Shown in pieces: positions 9,239 to 18,093 of a stretch of DNA of 64,000 nt (positions are counted from its first letter, which is position 1; each line of letters begins with the position of its first letter). The notes under the pieces are model-generated. The model did not search any database. It saw only the letters and a program-made list of their open reading frames with translations, and was not told where the DNA came from. Source of the stretch: Otariodibacter oris (lineage in GTDB: Bacteria > Pseudomonadota > Gammaproteobacteria > Enterobacterales > Pasteurellaceae). The translations under genes were made by a program, and so were the position numbers. The stretch is from NCBI RefSeq assembly GCF_009684715.1, contig NZ_CP016604.1:229262-293261 (forward strand). The letters are read 5' to 3'.

Positions 9239-10423
9239 ATGAAAAAAATACTAATTATTGTAACATATGATTCTTTTTTAAAGGCTGGTATTAATATTGC
9301 TAGTCGATTAAAAGGCTTTAGCATTGATGTGGCAATTCAAAATGTTAAGAAAAATCAATTATCTCTTCGCCAATTAAATGAGTCGAAAATAGCTAATTTT
9401 AATATTGTTGAACTGAATTTCTCTACTTTAGATCAATATAATATAGTAATGCTATCAATGGGCAATAGTTCATTTAGGAAATTTATTGTTCAATATTATG
9501 ATTTTTTTTCTAATACCGATTTGCATAGACCCCTTCTTATTTCTATTTTTCCTGGTGTAATATTTGGACAAGTTGACAGCATTATTTCTAGAATAAATTC
9601 AGATATTGTAATAGCAAATAATCAAGCTGATGTAGAGCTAATCGAAAAAATGGCTAGAACATATAATAATAATTTGAAAGTGTTAAATTATGGTATAGTT
9701 AATATTAACCAAAATTTTTTGAGAGAAAGAAATAGAAATAAAGAAGAAAATATTGTATTCATTGATCAGGTTAGAATACCTAATTTATATCATGAAAGAG
9801 AGTATGTTGTAGATAATTTAATTGAATTGGCAAAAAGTAATCCTGAAAAAAATATAATCATAAAAACAAGAGTTAATGCAAAAGAAATAACTGTTCATAT
9901 TGATAAATATCCATATTTTGATATTTTAAAACATAAAGTTGTACCGAGTAATTTGTATATATCTTCCGAATCTATAGACAGTCTTTACCATAAGATGGAT
10001 TTCTGTATTTCGTTTTCATCTACGGTAATCTTTGAAGCGTTATATTATGGTATTCCTTGCGGTGTTATTAAAGATTTAGGAATTAGAGAGGATTTTTCTA
10101 ATAAATATTTTTTAGATAGCGGATTATTAATGAGTTTTTCTGAGATAAAAGCAGGAATAAGAAGAAAAGTTGATATAAATTGGTTTGATAATTATGTTGT
10201 TTTTGATCATGATAGAGATAAGGTGCTTCAAGAATTGATTGATTCTTCTTTGAAGAATAAACAGAATGAAAATATGTCAATATCCTCAGAACCTTTGTTT
10301 TGTGGTGCATTTAGAGATGAATATAATAAAGAATTAAAAGTTAGTAAGAAAAAATCGGATAATATGATTTTTAAATTCTTTTCTAAGATTGGTATGGTTT
10401 TTTTTAATAAATTTAAATTTTAA
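9239..10423 (+). CDS. Putative GT-B-like glycosyltransferase of the capsule block
   Basis: A 394-residue protein I cannot name firmly. It has no signal peptide or obvious membrane segment. Visible features are a Rossmann-like start (KKILIIVTYDSFLKAG), SIFPGVIFG (102-110), VFIDQVRIP (173-181), and a donor-site-like SSTVIFEALYYGIP (260-273) followed by DLGIREDFSNKYFLDSGLL (279-297). That last stretch recalls the donor region of KpsC/KpsS and polysialyltransferases. From memory it also resembles the DUF6716 putative glycosyltransferase group. The positively charged C-terminus could be membrane-associating. It lies 16 bases after neuS and is followed at once by the next gene. A role as initiator or second transferase for the polysialic acid chain, comparable to NeuE in E. 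coli K1, is inference. Confidence 0.55.
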   Translation: MKKILIIVTYDSFLKAGINIASRLKGFSIDVAIQNVKKNQLSLRQLNESKIANFNIVELNFSTLDQYNIVMLSMGNSSFRKFIVQYYDFFSNTDLHRPLLISIFPGVIFGQVDSIISRINSDIVIANNQADVELIEKMARTYNNNLKVLNYGIVNINQNFLRERNRNKEENIVFIDQVRIPNLYHEREYVVDNLIELAKSNPEKNIIIKTRVNAKEITVHIDKYPYFDILKHKVVPSNLYISSESIDSLYHKMDFCISFSSTVIFEALYYGIPCGVIKDLGIREDFSNKYFLDSGLLMSFSEIKAGIRRKVDINWFDNYVVFDHDRDKVLQELIDSSLKNKQNENMSISSEPLFCGAFRDEYNKELKVSKKKSDNMIFKFFSKIGMVFFNKFKF

Positions 10424-10437
10424 AAATGGTGGGTGTT

Positions 10438-11811
10438 ATGGTTAATAATATTAATACTGTAGAAGATTTTGTTAGAGATCTTTTTAATAAAGGAAATTAT
10501 AAAGAAATTATAAGATTGAGCAGAATAATAGATATTAACTATATTTTAGATAAAGATGTTGTGAGAATGATGGCTGTCTCTGCATATAAACTAAATGTTT
10601 TTTCATTATGCATTGATTTGTCTAAAAAATATTTATATTTAAAAAATGATGATCATTATATACATGAGATACTAGCAAAATCATACTTGGAACAAAATGA
10701 AATAGAAAAAGCTTTTTCTTCTTATAAAGATGCCATTGATTTAAATAATGAATTAATATTAGCTAAATTTATGTATCTTTTGTTGAAATATAGAATATAT
10801 TCTTTTCTTTCATTAGATGAAATTATTCAAATAGAAAAAATAGCTTTAGCTAATAAAGATCTTAATAAGATAAGATTAGTTTCTTATATACAATACTCTT
10901 TAGGATATTTTGAGCAAGCAAGAGTTAATTTAGAAAGTATACTTGGTAAAAATTATATAGCTATTGATTATTTGACATTATTTGATATTGTAAAGACACA
11001 GGGCTGTAATAGTAAATATTTTCCCTTAAATAAAATAGATAATGAAGTATTATTTAGTAGTAATTTTGAGCCAAAAAATCATAAAAATTTATTTATTACC
11101 CTATCTCCAAATAATAGTTTTACCCTTAGAAAGCATGATATATCATATTGTGACAAATTAAATCTAGTAGATAAAACAGCTTCTTATTATATTTTGTCTA
11201 TAAAATCCATAGCAAGTTATATTAGAAGTTTAGTAAGCAAATATAACTATTCAAAAGTTTTTCTAGTAGGTAGTTCTAAAGGTGCTGTGGGTGTGATTTT
11301 GTTAATTGATTTATTGCAAAAGTATTGTCCTAATGTTCAAATTAAGGCTGTTGCATGTTCACCTCAAATCTCTCTTTACCCACTTAATAAAAATTTAATA
11401 ATTCCTAGTTATAGAAAATTTTCTGAATATATTTCATGTAATAAATTTTTGCTTCGTGAATTTATGTCTCTTAATTTTATTAATGAAATTAAAATTAAAA
11501 AAAATAATAGATTGACTGTATTTTATGGTCAAAAATTTAGAATGGATGCTTTTGAAGCAGATAGAATAAATGCTCAGGAAAATTTAGATATTATTCCTTT
11601 AAATTTTTCAGGTCATGGCTCTTTAATTCCATTAACAATCCCAGAAGGAAAAACTAAATCTGACTTATATAAGAAATATAAAGATCTAGCTAGTGATGAT
11701 GATTTAGCTGAGGTAGATGGTAGTAGAGAATCAACAACGGATATTGTTGATGAAATTTATAATATTTATTTAGATCCTAATATGAGATTAAATAAATTCC
11801 TAGAGTCTTAG
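10438..11811 (+). CDS. TPR plus alpha/beta-hydrolase-like capsule-block protein
   Basis: About 457 residues from the ATG at 10438, chosen over the ATG at 10426 because ggtgggtg precedes it at good spacing. Residues about 1-200 are helical with TPR-like repeats (for example around LAKSYLEQNEIEKAFSSYKD). The second half looks like a serine hydrolase: GSSKG nucleophile elbow (278-282, Ser280), then CSPQISLYP, an Asp in RMDAFEAD (Asp370 or Asp374) and GHGS (His393). It could be a capsule O-acetyl transferase/esterase or a chain-release factor; none can be shown. It ends the A+T-rich block, 98 bases before the thrC stop. I do not recognise a characterised homologue with this architecture. Confidence 0.55.
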   Translation: MVNNINTVEDFVRDLFNKGNYKEIIRLSRIIDINYILDKDVVRMMAVSAYKLNVFSLCIDLSKKYLYLKNDDHYIHEILAKSYLEQNEIEKAFSSYKDAIDLNNELILAKFMYLLLKYRIYSFLSLDEIIQIEKIALANKDLNKIRLVSYIQYSLGYFEQARVNLESILGKNYIAIDYLTLFDIVKTQGCNSKYFPLNKIDNEVLFSSNFEPKNHKNLFITLSPNNSFTLRKHDISYCDKLNLVDKTASYYILSIKSIASYIRSLVSKYNYSKVFLVGSSKGAVGVILLIDLLQKYCPNVQIKAVACSPQISLYPLNKNLIIPSYRKFSEYISCNKFLLREFMSLNFINEIKIKKNNRLTVFYGQKFRMDAFEADRINAQENLDIIPLNFSGHGSLIPLTIPEGKTKSDLYKKYKDLASDDDLAEVDGSRESTTDIVDEIYNIYLDPNMRLNKFLES

Positions 11812-11852
11812 TTAATATTACGATAATTTTTACTAAGCGTCATTATGTAAGT

Positions 11853-11899
11853 AGCGGTAAGATCTAAATTCTGCAAATTATCAGTAAGATCTTACCGCT
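11853..11899. terminator. Inverted uptake-signal hairpin between capsule block and thrC
   Basis: AGCGGTAAGATC (11853-11864) and GATCTTACCGCT (11888-11899) form a perfect 12-base inverted repeat with a 23-base loop. Each arm contains an uptake-signal core (AAGCGGT type). It lies between two convergent genes and could terminate either transcript, although no long T-run follows on either strand. It marks the right boundary of the capsule block. Confidence 0.55.
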
Positions 11900-11909
11900 T
11901 ATTCCTATA

Positions 11910-13187
11910 TTACTTCGCTAATAAATACGCTCTTAACTTCTCAAAATCATTTACCATTGTGTCGGAAAGTAATGGGAGTTTATTGTGCTTATCCAATGCC
12001 TCTGGTAGTGGTAGCTCGATATTTAAAATACGTTCTACCGATTCTTTAAATTTCGCTGGGTGGGCGGTGCAGAGGAAGATGCCTGTTTCATCGGCTTGTA
12101 ACTGATCTTTTAACGCTTGGTAAGCGATTGCACCATGCGGTTCACATAAGTAGCCTTCCGCATATTCCGCTTTAAGCGCAGTTTCTGTTTCGTCATCATT
12201 TAATGCAAGAGAGCCAAGATCGGCTAAGTCCCAGTTATTACGTTTAAATAACTCTTCCACACGAGGCCAGTTGTTTGGTCGGCTTACGTCCATTGCGTTA
12301 GAAAGGGTGGCAACGGTTGCATTCGGTTCCCATTTTCCAGAACGTAAGTAACGAGGCACGGTGTCGTTAGCATTAGTTGAGGCAATAAAACGTTTGATTG
12401 GTAATCCTAAAGTTTTGGCAATCAATCCTGCAGTTAAATTACCGAAGTTACCACTTGGCACAGAAACCACGACGTTATTGCGTTTTTCTTTTGGTAATTG
12501 TGCGACTGCTTCGAAGTAGTAGCAAACTTGTGCAAGTAAACGGCTGATGTTAATCGAATTTGCAGAGTTTAGCCCGATTGCTTGGCGTAATTCTTCATCA
12601 TCAAAGGCTTGTTTCACAAGGGCTTGGCAAGCATCAAAATCAGACTCGATCGCCACTGTGCGAATATTGCCACCAAGGGTACAGAATAATTTTTCTTGAA
12701 GTGGGCTGATTTTACCTTTTGGATAAAGAATAACGACGTTGATATTTTCTAAACCATAAAAAGCGTGAGCCACTGCTGCACCTGTATCGCCAGAGGTTGC
12801 AGTTAGAATCGTGATTTTTCCATCGCCACGCACTGCTGCAAGGGCTTGTGCCATAAAGCGACCACCAAAGTCTTTAAATGCTAATGTTGGTCCGTGGAAA
12901 AGTTCTAATGCGTAGATATGATCATTTACTTTGGCTAGTGGAGCAGGGAAGGTAAACGCATTTTTTACCATTGCGTTTAAGGTTTCGGTTGGGAGCTCGT
13001 CTCCAATTAATGCTGAAAGAATTTTTTGGCTACGTTCAACAAGTGGTAAATCAAGTAATTCGTCAATATTGGTTAAAGTTGGAATCGTTTCAGGGAAGAA
13101 TAATCCTTGATCCTTACCTAGCCCTTGGCGTACGGCTTGGGCAAAATTCACCTGTTCTTCTGGGTGTTTGATATTGTATAAATTCAT
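11910..13187 (-). CDS. thrC: Threonine synthase
   Basis: A 425-residue PLP enzyme converting O-phosphohomoserine to threonine in the cytoplasm. Hallmarks are HGPTLAFKDFGGRF with the PLP lysine at residue 105, the SGDTGAAVAHAF phosphate-binding loop and the SVPSGNFGN motif. Length is typical of the gamma-proteobacterial form. The usual partners thrA and thrB are not adjacent, so the threonine operon is split here. It is divergent from mgsA across about 120 bases. Confidence 0.96.
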   Translation of the reverse strand: MNLYNIKHPEEQVNFAQAVRQGLGKDQGLFFPETIPTLTNIDELLDLPLVERSQKILSALIGDELPTETLNAMVKNAFTFPAPLAKVNDHIYALELFHGPTLAFKDFGGRFMAQALAAVRGDGKITILTATSGDTGAAVAHAFYGLENINVVILYPKGKISPLQEKLFCTLGGNIRTVAIESDFDACQALVKQAFDDEELRQAIGLNSANSINISRLLAQVCYYFEAVAQLPKEKRNNVVVSVPSGNFGNLTAGLIAKTLGLPIKRFIASTNANDTVPRYLRSGKWEPNATVATLSNAMDVSRPNNWPRVEELFKRNNWDLADLGSLALNDDETETALKAEYAEGYLCEPHGAIAYQALKDQLQADETGIFLCTAHPAKFKESVERILNIELPLPEALDKHNKLPLLSDTMVNDFEKLRAYLLAK

Positions 13188-13306
13188 TCAGCAATCCTTT
13201 TTGTTATAAAAATAAAGAAATTGTTTTGATTTTATCTGTTCCCCTTTGTTAGTCAATGTAAAAGCGGTATCATTTGAGCAATTTTTTGCAAATTAAGGGG
13301 CAAACA

Positions 13307-13765
13307 ATGAGAAACACACAACGCACACTGGCTATTCATAAACACATTGCTTTAGTGGCTCACGATAGTTGTAAACAGAGCTTATTGGAATGGACTCAAA
13401 AGCATGCGGAATATTTAAAACCACATAAGTTATATGCAACGGGGACTACGGGTAATTTGCTCTCTAAAGAAACGGGATTAGAAATTAAGTCTTTGCTAAG
13501 TGGTCCAATGGGAGGCGATCAGCAGTTGGGAGCATTAATTGCCGATAAAAAAATTGATATGTTGATTTTCTTTTGGGATCCAATGAATGCTGCACCACAT
13601 GATCCTGATGTAAAGGCGTTAATGCGTATTGCGACAGTGTGGAATATCCCTGTGGCAATTAATCAAACTTCGGCTAACTTTTTATTGGCATCAACATTAT
13701 TTGGGCAAGAAGTAGATATTGAGATTCCTGATTATGAAACATATTTGAGAGAACGTTTAAGTTAG
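13307..13765 (+). CDS. mgsA: Methylglyoxal synthase
   Basis: A 152-residue enzyme that converts dihydroxyacetone phosphate to methylglyoxal and phosphate, a glycolytic bypass. ATGTTGN (substrate phosphate loop), [17 protein letters not shown] and HDPDVKAL match the E. coli enzyme closely. I start at the ATG at 13307, preceded by aagggg. An upstream in-frame TTG would add 11 residues with no counterpart in the family. An uptake-signal core lies just upstream (about 13262-13268). Confidence 0.95.
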   Translation: MRNTQRTLAIHKHIALVAHDSCKQSLLEWTQKHAEYLKPHKLYATGTTGNLLSKETGLEIKSLLSGPMGGDQQLGALIADKKIDMLIFFWDPMNAAPHDPDVKALMRIATVWNIPVAINQTSANFLLASTLFGQEVDIEIPDYETYLRERLS

Positions 13766-13830
13766 TTTATAGGTTTTATCGCATAATCATTGTATGATTT
13801 GTGTATTAAGTTTGAATCAAAGAGGTAAAA

Positions 13831-14721
13831 ATGAGATGTGAATGCCAATTAGTGACTCACAAAAATCCTGATTTATGTGTGGCTCTAACACAATATCGTT
13901 TAATTGAAGTGGCGGGTGTAGATGCCGAGAAATTTTTGCAAGGGCAATTAACCTGTGATGTAACAAAGCTTGCAGAAGGTGAGCATACACTCACATCTCA
14001 TTGTGACCCAAAAGGTAAAATGAGTGCATTATTCCGTTTATATCGCCAATCTGCCGATCAATTCTTTATGATTATTCTGCAAGATTTATTACCCGAAGCC
14101 TTGGCTCAATTAAAAAAATATGCGGTATTTTCTAAAGTCACCTTTACTGAATTGGATACGCCATTATATGGCACAACAAGCGGTGAGATGATTGCAAACT
14201 TTAGCAATAAAGTGACCGCTTGCATTATCCTAGATGAGCAGAAACGTGCGATATTTTGGGGCGATGTTTCCCCTGAAACAAATGGCGAGGCGACACGTTG
14301 GGATTTAATTGATATTCAACAAGGTGTACCGTTACTTTATAAAGCGAATCAATTTGAATTATTACCTCAAGCGGCCAATGTGCAATACCTTGAGCAAAGT
14401 ATTTCTTTTACAAAAGGCTGTTATATCGGGCAAGAAACCATTGCTCGTGCGAAATATCGTGGGGCAAATAAACGTGCGATGTTTACCCTTGTCGGTAAAA
14501 TTGAGAGCGAGATTGCCTTACCCGAAGTGGCATCAAGTGTTGAAATGCGACTAGGCGAAAACTGGAAAAGCACAGGCACGATTTTAGCTTCTGTAAAAGA
14601 TGAAACTACCTTATGGGTGCAGGTTGTATTAAATCGTGATATTGAACCAGATAGCCTTTTCCGTATTGGTGATACAAAACTGAGCATTTACTCACTTCCT
14701 TATGCTTTGGATGAAAATTAA
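13831..14721 (+). CDS. ygfZ: Folate-binding protein YgfZ
   Basis: A 296-residue YgfZ/GcvT-like tetrahydrofolate-binding protein, needed for full activity of some iron-sulfur enzymes, including the tRNA methylthiotransferase MiaB (encoded later in this window). The diagnostic K-G-C-Y-x-G-Q-E motif is present (TKGCYIGQE, about residue 194-202). A good aaagagg ribosome-binding site precedes the ATG. Its stop overlaps the rnhB start by one base (TAATG), so the two are co-translated. Confidence 0.93.
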   Translation: MRCECQLVTHKNPDLCVALTQYRLIEVAGVDAEKFLQGQLTCDVTKLAEGEHTLTSHCDPKGKMSALFRLYRQSADQFFMIILQDLLPEALAQLKKYAVFSKVTFTELDTPLYGTTSGEMIANFSNKVTACIILDEQKRAIFWGDVSPETNGEATRWDLIDIQQGVPLLYKANQFELLPQAANVQYLEQSISFTKGCYIGQETIARAKYRGANKRAMFTLVGKIESEIALPEVASSVEMRLGENWKSTGTILASVKDETTLWVQVVLNRDIEPDSLFRIGDTKLSIYSLPYALDEN

Positions 14722-15311
14722 TGATGGAATTTATTTATCCCCAAGCAAATTTGATTGCAGGTGTTGATGAAGTGGGGCGAGGTCCTTTGGTTGGAGCGGT
14801 TGTTACTGCTGCGGTAATTTTAGATCCAAATAATCCGATTGAAGGCTTGGCAGATTCCAAAAAATTATCAGAAAAACGCCGAATCGCTTTAGCGGAAGAG
14901 ATTAAGAAAAAAGCATTGAGTTGGTCGTTAGGTCGAGCAGAGCCAGAAGAAATCGATCAGCTCAATATTTTACACGCTACAATGTTAGCCATGGAACGCG
15001 CGGTAGCGGGATTACACATTCAACCTGATTTTGTATTGGTTGATGGTAATCGTATCCCAAAATTTTCTATTCCAGCGCAAGCGGTAGTAAAAGGCGATAG
15101 CTTAGTGGCAGAGATCAGTGCGGCGTCAATCATTGCAAAAGTCACACGTGATCAGGAAATGGCAGAATTAGATAAAATTTATCCTGAATATGGTTTTGCC
15201 AAACATAAAGGATACCCGACAAAATTACATTTTGAGAAATTAGCGGAATTTGGTGTCACACCTTATCATCGTAAAAGTTTTGCTCCAGTAGCGAGACTCT
15301 TAAATCAATAG
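14721..15311 (+). CDS. rnhB: Ribonuclease HII
   Basis: A 196-residue RNase HII that removes single ribonucleotides and RNA primers from DNA. The catalytic Asp-Glu pair is in [14 protein letters not shown] (about 15-28). [12 protein letters not shown] and the VDGN and [11 protein letters not shown] motifs complete the active site. Length matches the family. In many relatives rnhB follows lpxB; here it is coupled to ygfZ and lpxB lies about 26 kb away. Start may be the first or second ATG (14721 or 14724). Confidence 0.96.
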   Translation: MMEFIYPQANLIAGVDEVGRGPLVGAVVTAAVILDPNNPIEGLADSKKLSEKRRIALAEEIKKKALSWSLGRAEPEEIDQLNILHATMLAMERAVAGLHIQPDFVLVDGNRIPKFSIPAQAVVKGDSLVAEISAASIIAKVTRDQEMAELDKIYPEYGFAKHKGYPTKLHFEKLAEFGVTPYHRKSFAPVARLLNQ

Positions 15312-15325
15312 TAAATAGGAATAGC

Positions 15326-16591
15326 ATGAAAGAATCGGATATTTATCTACAAAGTTGTCCTGAATGCGATACGTTAGTGAGTATTACAAAAGAGTTGAAT
15401 AATCAGACCGCTTGTTGCCCGAATTGTCATCACGTTTTACACTCTGGTGGACGTTGGAGTTTAGGTCGTTGTAGTATTATTGCATTTGCGATTCTTATCC
15501 TTTTACCTCTCGCCTTATATTTTCCATTAATGCACATTGATTTATTGGGTGTGAATTTATATGCATCGGTGTGGGGAGGAACTTGGAAAATGGCAACCTC
15601 CGGTTTCCCTTATACCGCTTTTATGATCTTATTTTGTTCAGTCATTATGCCGTTGGCGTTTGTGTTGCTGATATTGGCTTTACGTTTTCAAAAATGGATT
15701 GAATATCGCCCTCGCTATACGCTTATATTCCTAACAAAAGCAAAACAATGGGTAATGTTGGATGTGTATTTGGTCGCATTAGGTGTAGCGGCTTTTAAAG
15801 TGAGGGAGTATGCACCGCTCTCTTTTGACTTGTATTTAATTCCATTTTTATTAGTGACATTACTCACAACATTATTATTTACTAAAATTGATCCGAAGCA
15901 GTTATGGAATGATTTTTACCCAGAATATTATGCGTTAGAGCCGGAGCATTGTACCCATTCTACTCACTATACGTTGTGTCACGTATGTGATTATACCTTT
16001 GATGCCAATATTATTGATATGAAGGGGCAACACCGCTGTCCTCGTTGCGAAAGTAATTTAGATGTACCAGAAAAGGTTAAATTACAACGGGTTTGGGCGA
16101 CCTTACTGGCTGGTGTTGTGATGATGATTCCAGCTAACCTTTTACCGATTTCTTCCACGGAATTTGCGGGCTCAACTTCCGCAGATTCATTGATGAGTGG
16201 TGTACTGTTATTTATTTCTATGGGTAGTTATGCCGTTGCGGGCATTGTATTTGTGGCAAGTATTGTTGTGCCATTTAGTAAAGTTGCAGTGATTTTATAT
16301 CTTTTATTAGCGATTCATTTCCGCTGGAAACATTCGATCCACTGGCAAATGAAACTACTGCACTATGTTCACTTTGTTGGACGTTGGTCAATGCTTGATT
16401 TATTTGTATTAGCATTGATGATGTCTTTAGTAGAACGTGGACAAATTATTAGCTTCTCAGTAGGAGATGCGGCTTTTTATTTTGGGGCGGCGGTATTTTT
16501 AACTATGATTTCTTCTTCTAATCTTGATGCCAAAATGTTATGGGATATTCATTATGGGCATAAAAAAGAGGAGTCTGAAGCAAGCGGTTAG
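15326..16591 (+). CDS. pqiA: Paraquat-inducible protein A family membrane protein
   Basis: A 421-residue inner-membrane protein with two PqiA domains, each starting with a zinc-ribbon-like Cys cluster (CPEC 11-14 with CCPNC 30-34; CHVC and CPRC around 225-250) followed by about four membrane segments. In E. coli PqiA and LetA partner with MCE proteins PqiB and LetB in lipid transport across the envelope. No MCE gene is adjacent: rraA follows after 72 bases. Whether this is the PqiA or LetA (YebS) branch cannot be settled here. Confidence 0.82.
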   Translation: MKESDIYLQSCPECDTLVSITKELNNQTACCPNCHHVLHSGGRWSLGRCSIIAFAILILLPLALYFPLMHIDLLGVNLYASVWGGTWKMATSGFPYTAFMILFCSVIMPLAFVLLILALRFQKWIEYRPRYTLIFLTKAKQWVMLDVYLVALGVAAFKVREYAPLSFDLYLIPFLLVTLLTTLLFTKIDPKQLWNDFYPEYYALEPEHCTHSTHYTLCHVCDYTFDANIIDMKGQHRCPRCESNLDVPEKVKLQRVWATLLAGVVMMIPANLLPISSTEFAGSTSADSLMSGVLLFISMGSYAVAGIVFVASIVVPFSKVAVILYLLLAIHFRWKHSIHWQMKLLHYVHFVGRWSMLDLFVLALMMSLVERGQIISFSVGDAAFYFGAAVFLTMISSSNLDAKMLWDIHYGHKKEESEASG

Positions 16592-16663
16592 ATTTGAACA
16601 AACTTTTGCAACAGTTTATACTGGCAAACTTAATTTATAATAATTTAAAAATAGGAGCACATT

Positions 16664-17173
16664 ATGATGCGTGTTGATACTTCAGAACTTTGTGATATTT
16701 ATTCAGATCAAGTCGATGTCGTCGAACCCATTTTTTCTAGCTTTGGGGGCAGACCTTCTTTCTATGGAAAAATCACAACAGTAAAATGCTTTGAAAGCAA
16801 TGGATTGATTGCTGAAGTGTTGGAAGAAGACGGTCAAGAACGAGTGCTGCTTATTGATGGCGGTGGTGCAGTTCGTCGAGCATTGATTGATGCGGAATTA
16901 GCCCAATTAGCCGTAGATAATGGATGGGAAGGGATTATCGTTAATGGTGCCGTACGTCAGTTAGATGTACTAGAAACATTAGATATCGGTATTCAAGCCC
17001 TAGCACCAATTCCAGTGGGTGCAGATGATAGCATGGTGGGTGAAGTGGATACGCCAGTGAATTTTGGTGGTGTCAGTTTCTTACCTGAAGATTATGTTTA
17101 TGCCGATCTCACAGGGATCATTCTCTCTCCTGAATTACTTGATTTCTCAGATGAAGATGAGGAAGAAGAGTAA
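16664..17173 (+). CDS. rraA: Regulator of RNase E activity RraA
   Basis: A 169-residue RraA homologue that binds RNase E and inhibits mRNA decay. [27 protein letters not shown] and VNGAVRQ match E. coli RraA nearly residue for residue. The acidic tail SDEDEEEE extends beyond the E. coli end. Two adjacent ATGs (16664, 16667) could start it; the second aligns with E. coli. The gene is monocistronic by position, ending at a palindrome. Confidence 0.94.
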   Translation: MMRVDTSELCDIYSDQVDVVEPIFSSFGGRPSFYGKITTVKCFESNGLIAEVLEEDGQERVLLIDGGGAVRRALIDAELAQLAVDNGWEGIIVNGAVRQLDVLETLDIGIQALAPIPVGADDSMVGEVDTPVNFGGVSFLPEDYVYADLTGIILSPELLDFSDEDEEEE

Positions 17174-17201
17174 TATTTCTTATCCCATTCTATAGTGAAA
17201 A

Positions 17202-17221
17202 CTGCCAACAATTGTTGGCAG
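17202..17221. terminator. Perfect 20-base palindrome between rraA and nat
   Basis: CTGCCAACAATTGTTGGCAG is a perfect palindrome between the convergent rraA and nat genes. In the leftward transcript it is followed by TTTTCAC, and in the rightward transcript by a T-rich stretch some bases later. It most likely serves as a shared terminator. Confidence 0.65.
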
Positions 17222-17239
17222 CTGATTCAATTTTTCGCT

Positions 17240-18055
17240 TTATTTCTGCTTAATATACTTTTCAAAGATTTCTATTAATTCTTCTCGGCTGTAATTCGCT
17301 TTCAGTTCGTTTTGGATAATCTCAATAAATTGATTAACCTCTGTGATTGTAATTTGTTCTGAGTGTTTGCTATACATTCTGTAATACACATTGTTATGTA
17401 ATGAATGAATAGCGTCATTCGTGAAACATGACATAATCAGATGATTTCGCCAAATGCTTTTAGGATTCTTATAGCAGTAAAAATTCCCCATTTCAAAATC
17501 GGCATCAACGTTTTCAATTAGATTAAATTGGTAGATATTGAAGTACTGATCTTTTTCCTTTCTTTGCAGAGTGTATAGTCCCTGATTATCGTATGATAGC
17601 TGATATTCTGTATTTAAGTGACCGATCGAAGAGGGATTCTTTTCATCAAATTTAATGATAACACTTGGACTACGAAACCCAACGCCAACATCTACCAAAT
17701 ATTTCTCACCTTGATAATGTAAGATTGTGACTCGATGGGTCATTGGTATTTTGGGAATATCGTTATTTAATATACGAGCTAGGTGTTGCGTTACTTTAAA
17801 GCCAAAGTGTTTTAATACTTCATACATCAATTTATTGTGTTCAAAGCAATAACCTCCTCTTTTATTTACAACGATATTGTTATATGCCGATTCAAGATCA
17901 ATCGGAACATCTTCGGCAAGCAACACTTTGGGATTACCAAAAAAATAACGTTTTAAATGCGCTAAGGCTAAGTCAGAAATATCTTCTAGTGTGGTGATAT
18001 TTTTAGTGATATTAAGGTCGGCTAAGTAATGTTGAATAATATTTTGTGTATCCAT
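17240..18055 (-). CDS. nat: Arylamine N-acetyltransferase
   Basis: A 271-residue arylamine N-acetyltransferase, which moves acetyl from acetyl-CoA to arylamines or hydrazines. The full catalytic triad is visible at canonical spacing: Cys70 in RGGYCFE, His107 in MTHRVTI and Asp122 in LVDVGVGF. Length is normal. It lies 38 bases downstream of trmN6 on the same strand and may be transcribed with it. The physiological substrate is unknown. Confidence 0.92.
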   Translation of the reverse strand: MDTQNIIQHYLADLNITKNITTLEDISDLALAHLKRYFFGNPKVLLAEDVPIDLESAYNNIVVNKRGGYCFEHNKLMYEVLKHFGFKVTQHLARILNNDIPKIPMTHRVTILHYQGEKYLVDVGVGFRSPSVIIKFDEKNPSSIGHLNTEYQLSYDNQGLYTLQRKEKDQYFNIYQFNLIENVDADFEMGNFYCYKNPKSIWRNHLIMSCFTNDAIHSLHNNVYYRMYSKHSEQITITEVNQFIEIIQNELKANYSREELIEIFEKYIKQK

Positions 18056-18093
18056 TTAAACTCCTATGAATTTTATCGTCGTGATGTGAACGA

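Noticed and set aside
10098..10310. 70-residue minus-strand frame in the putative glycosyltransferase gene
   Set aside because: Antisense to a longer gene in A+T-rich DNA where random frames are common; composition is not protein-like.
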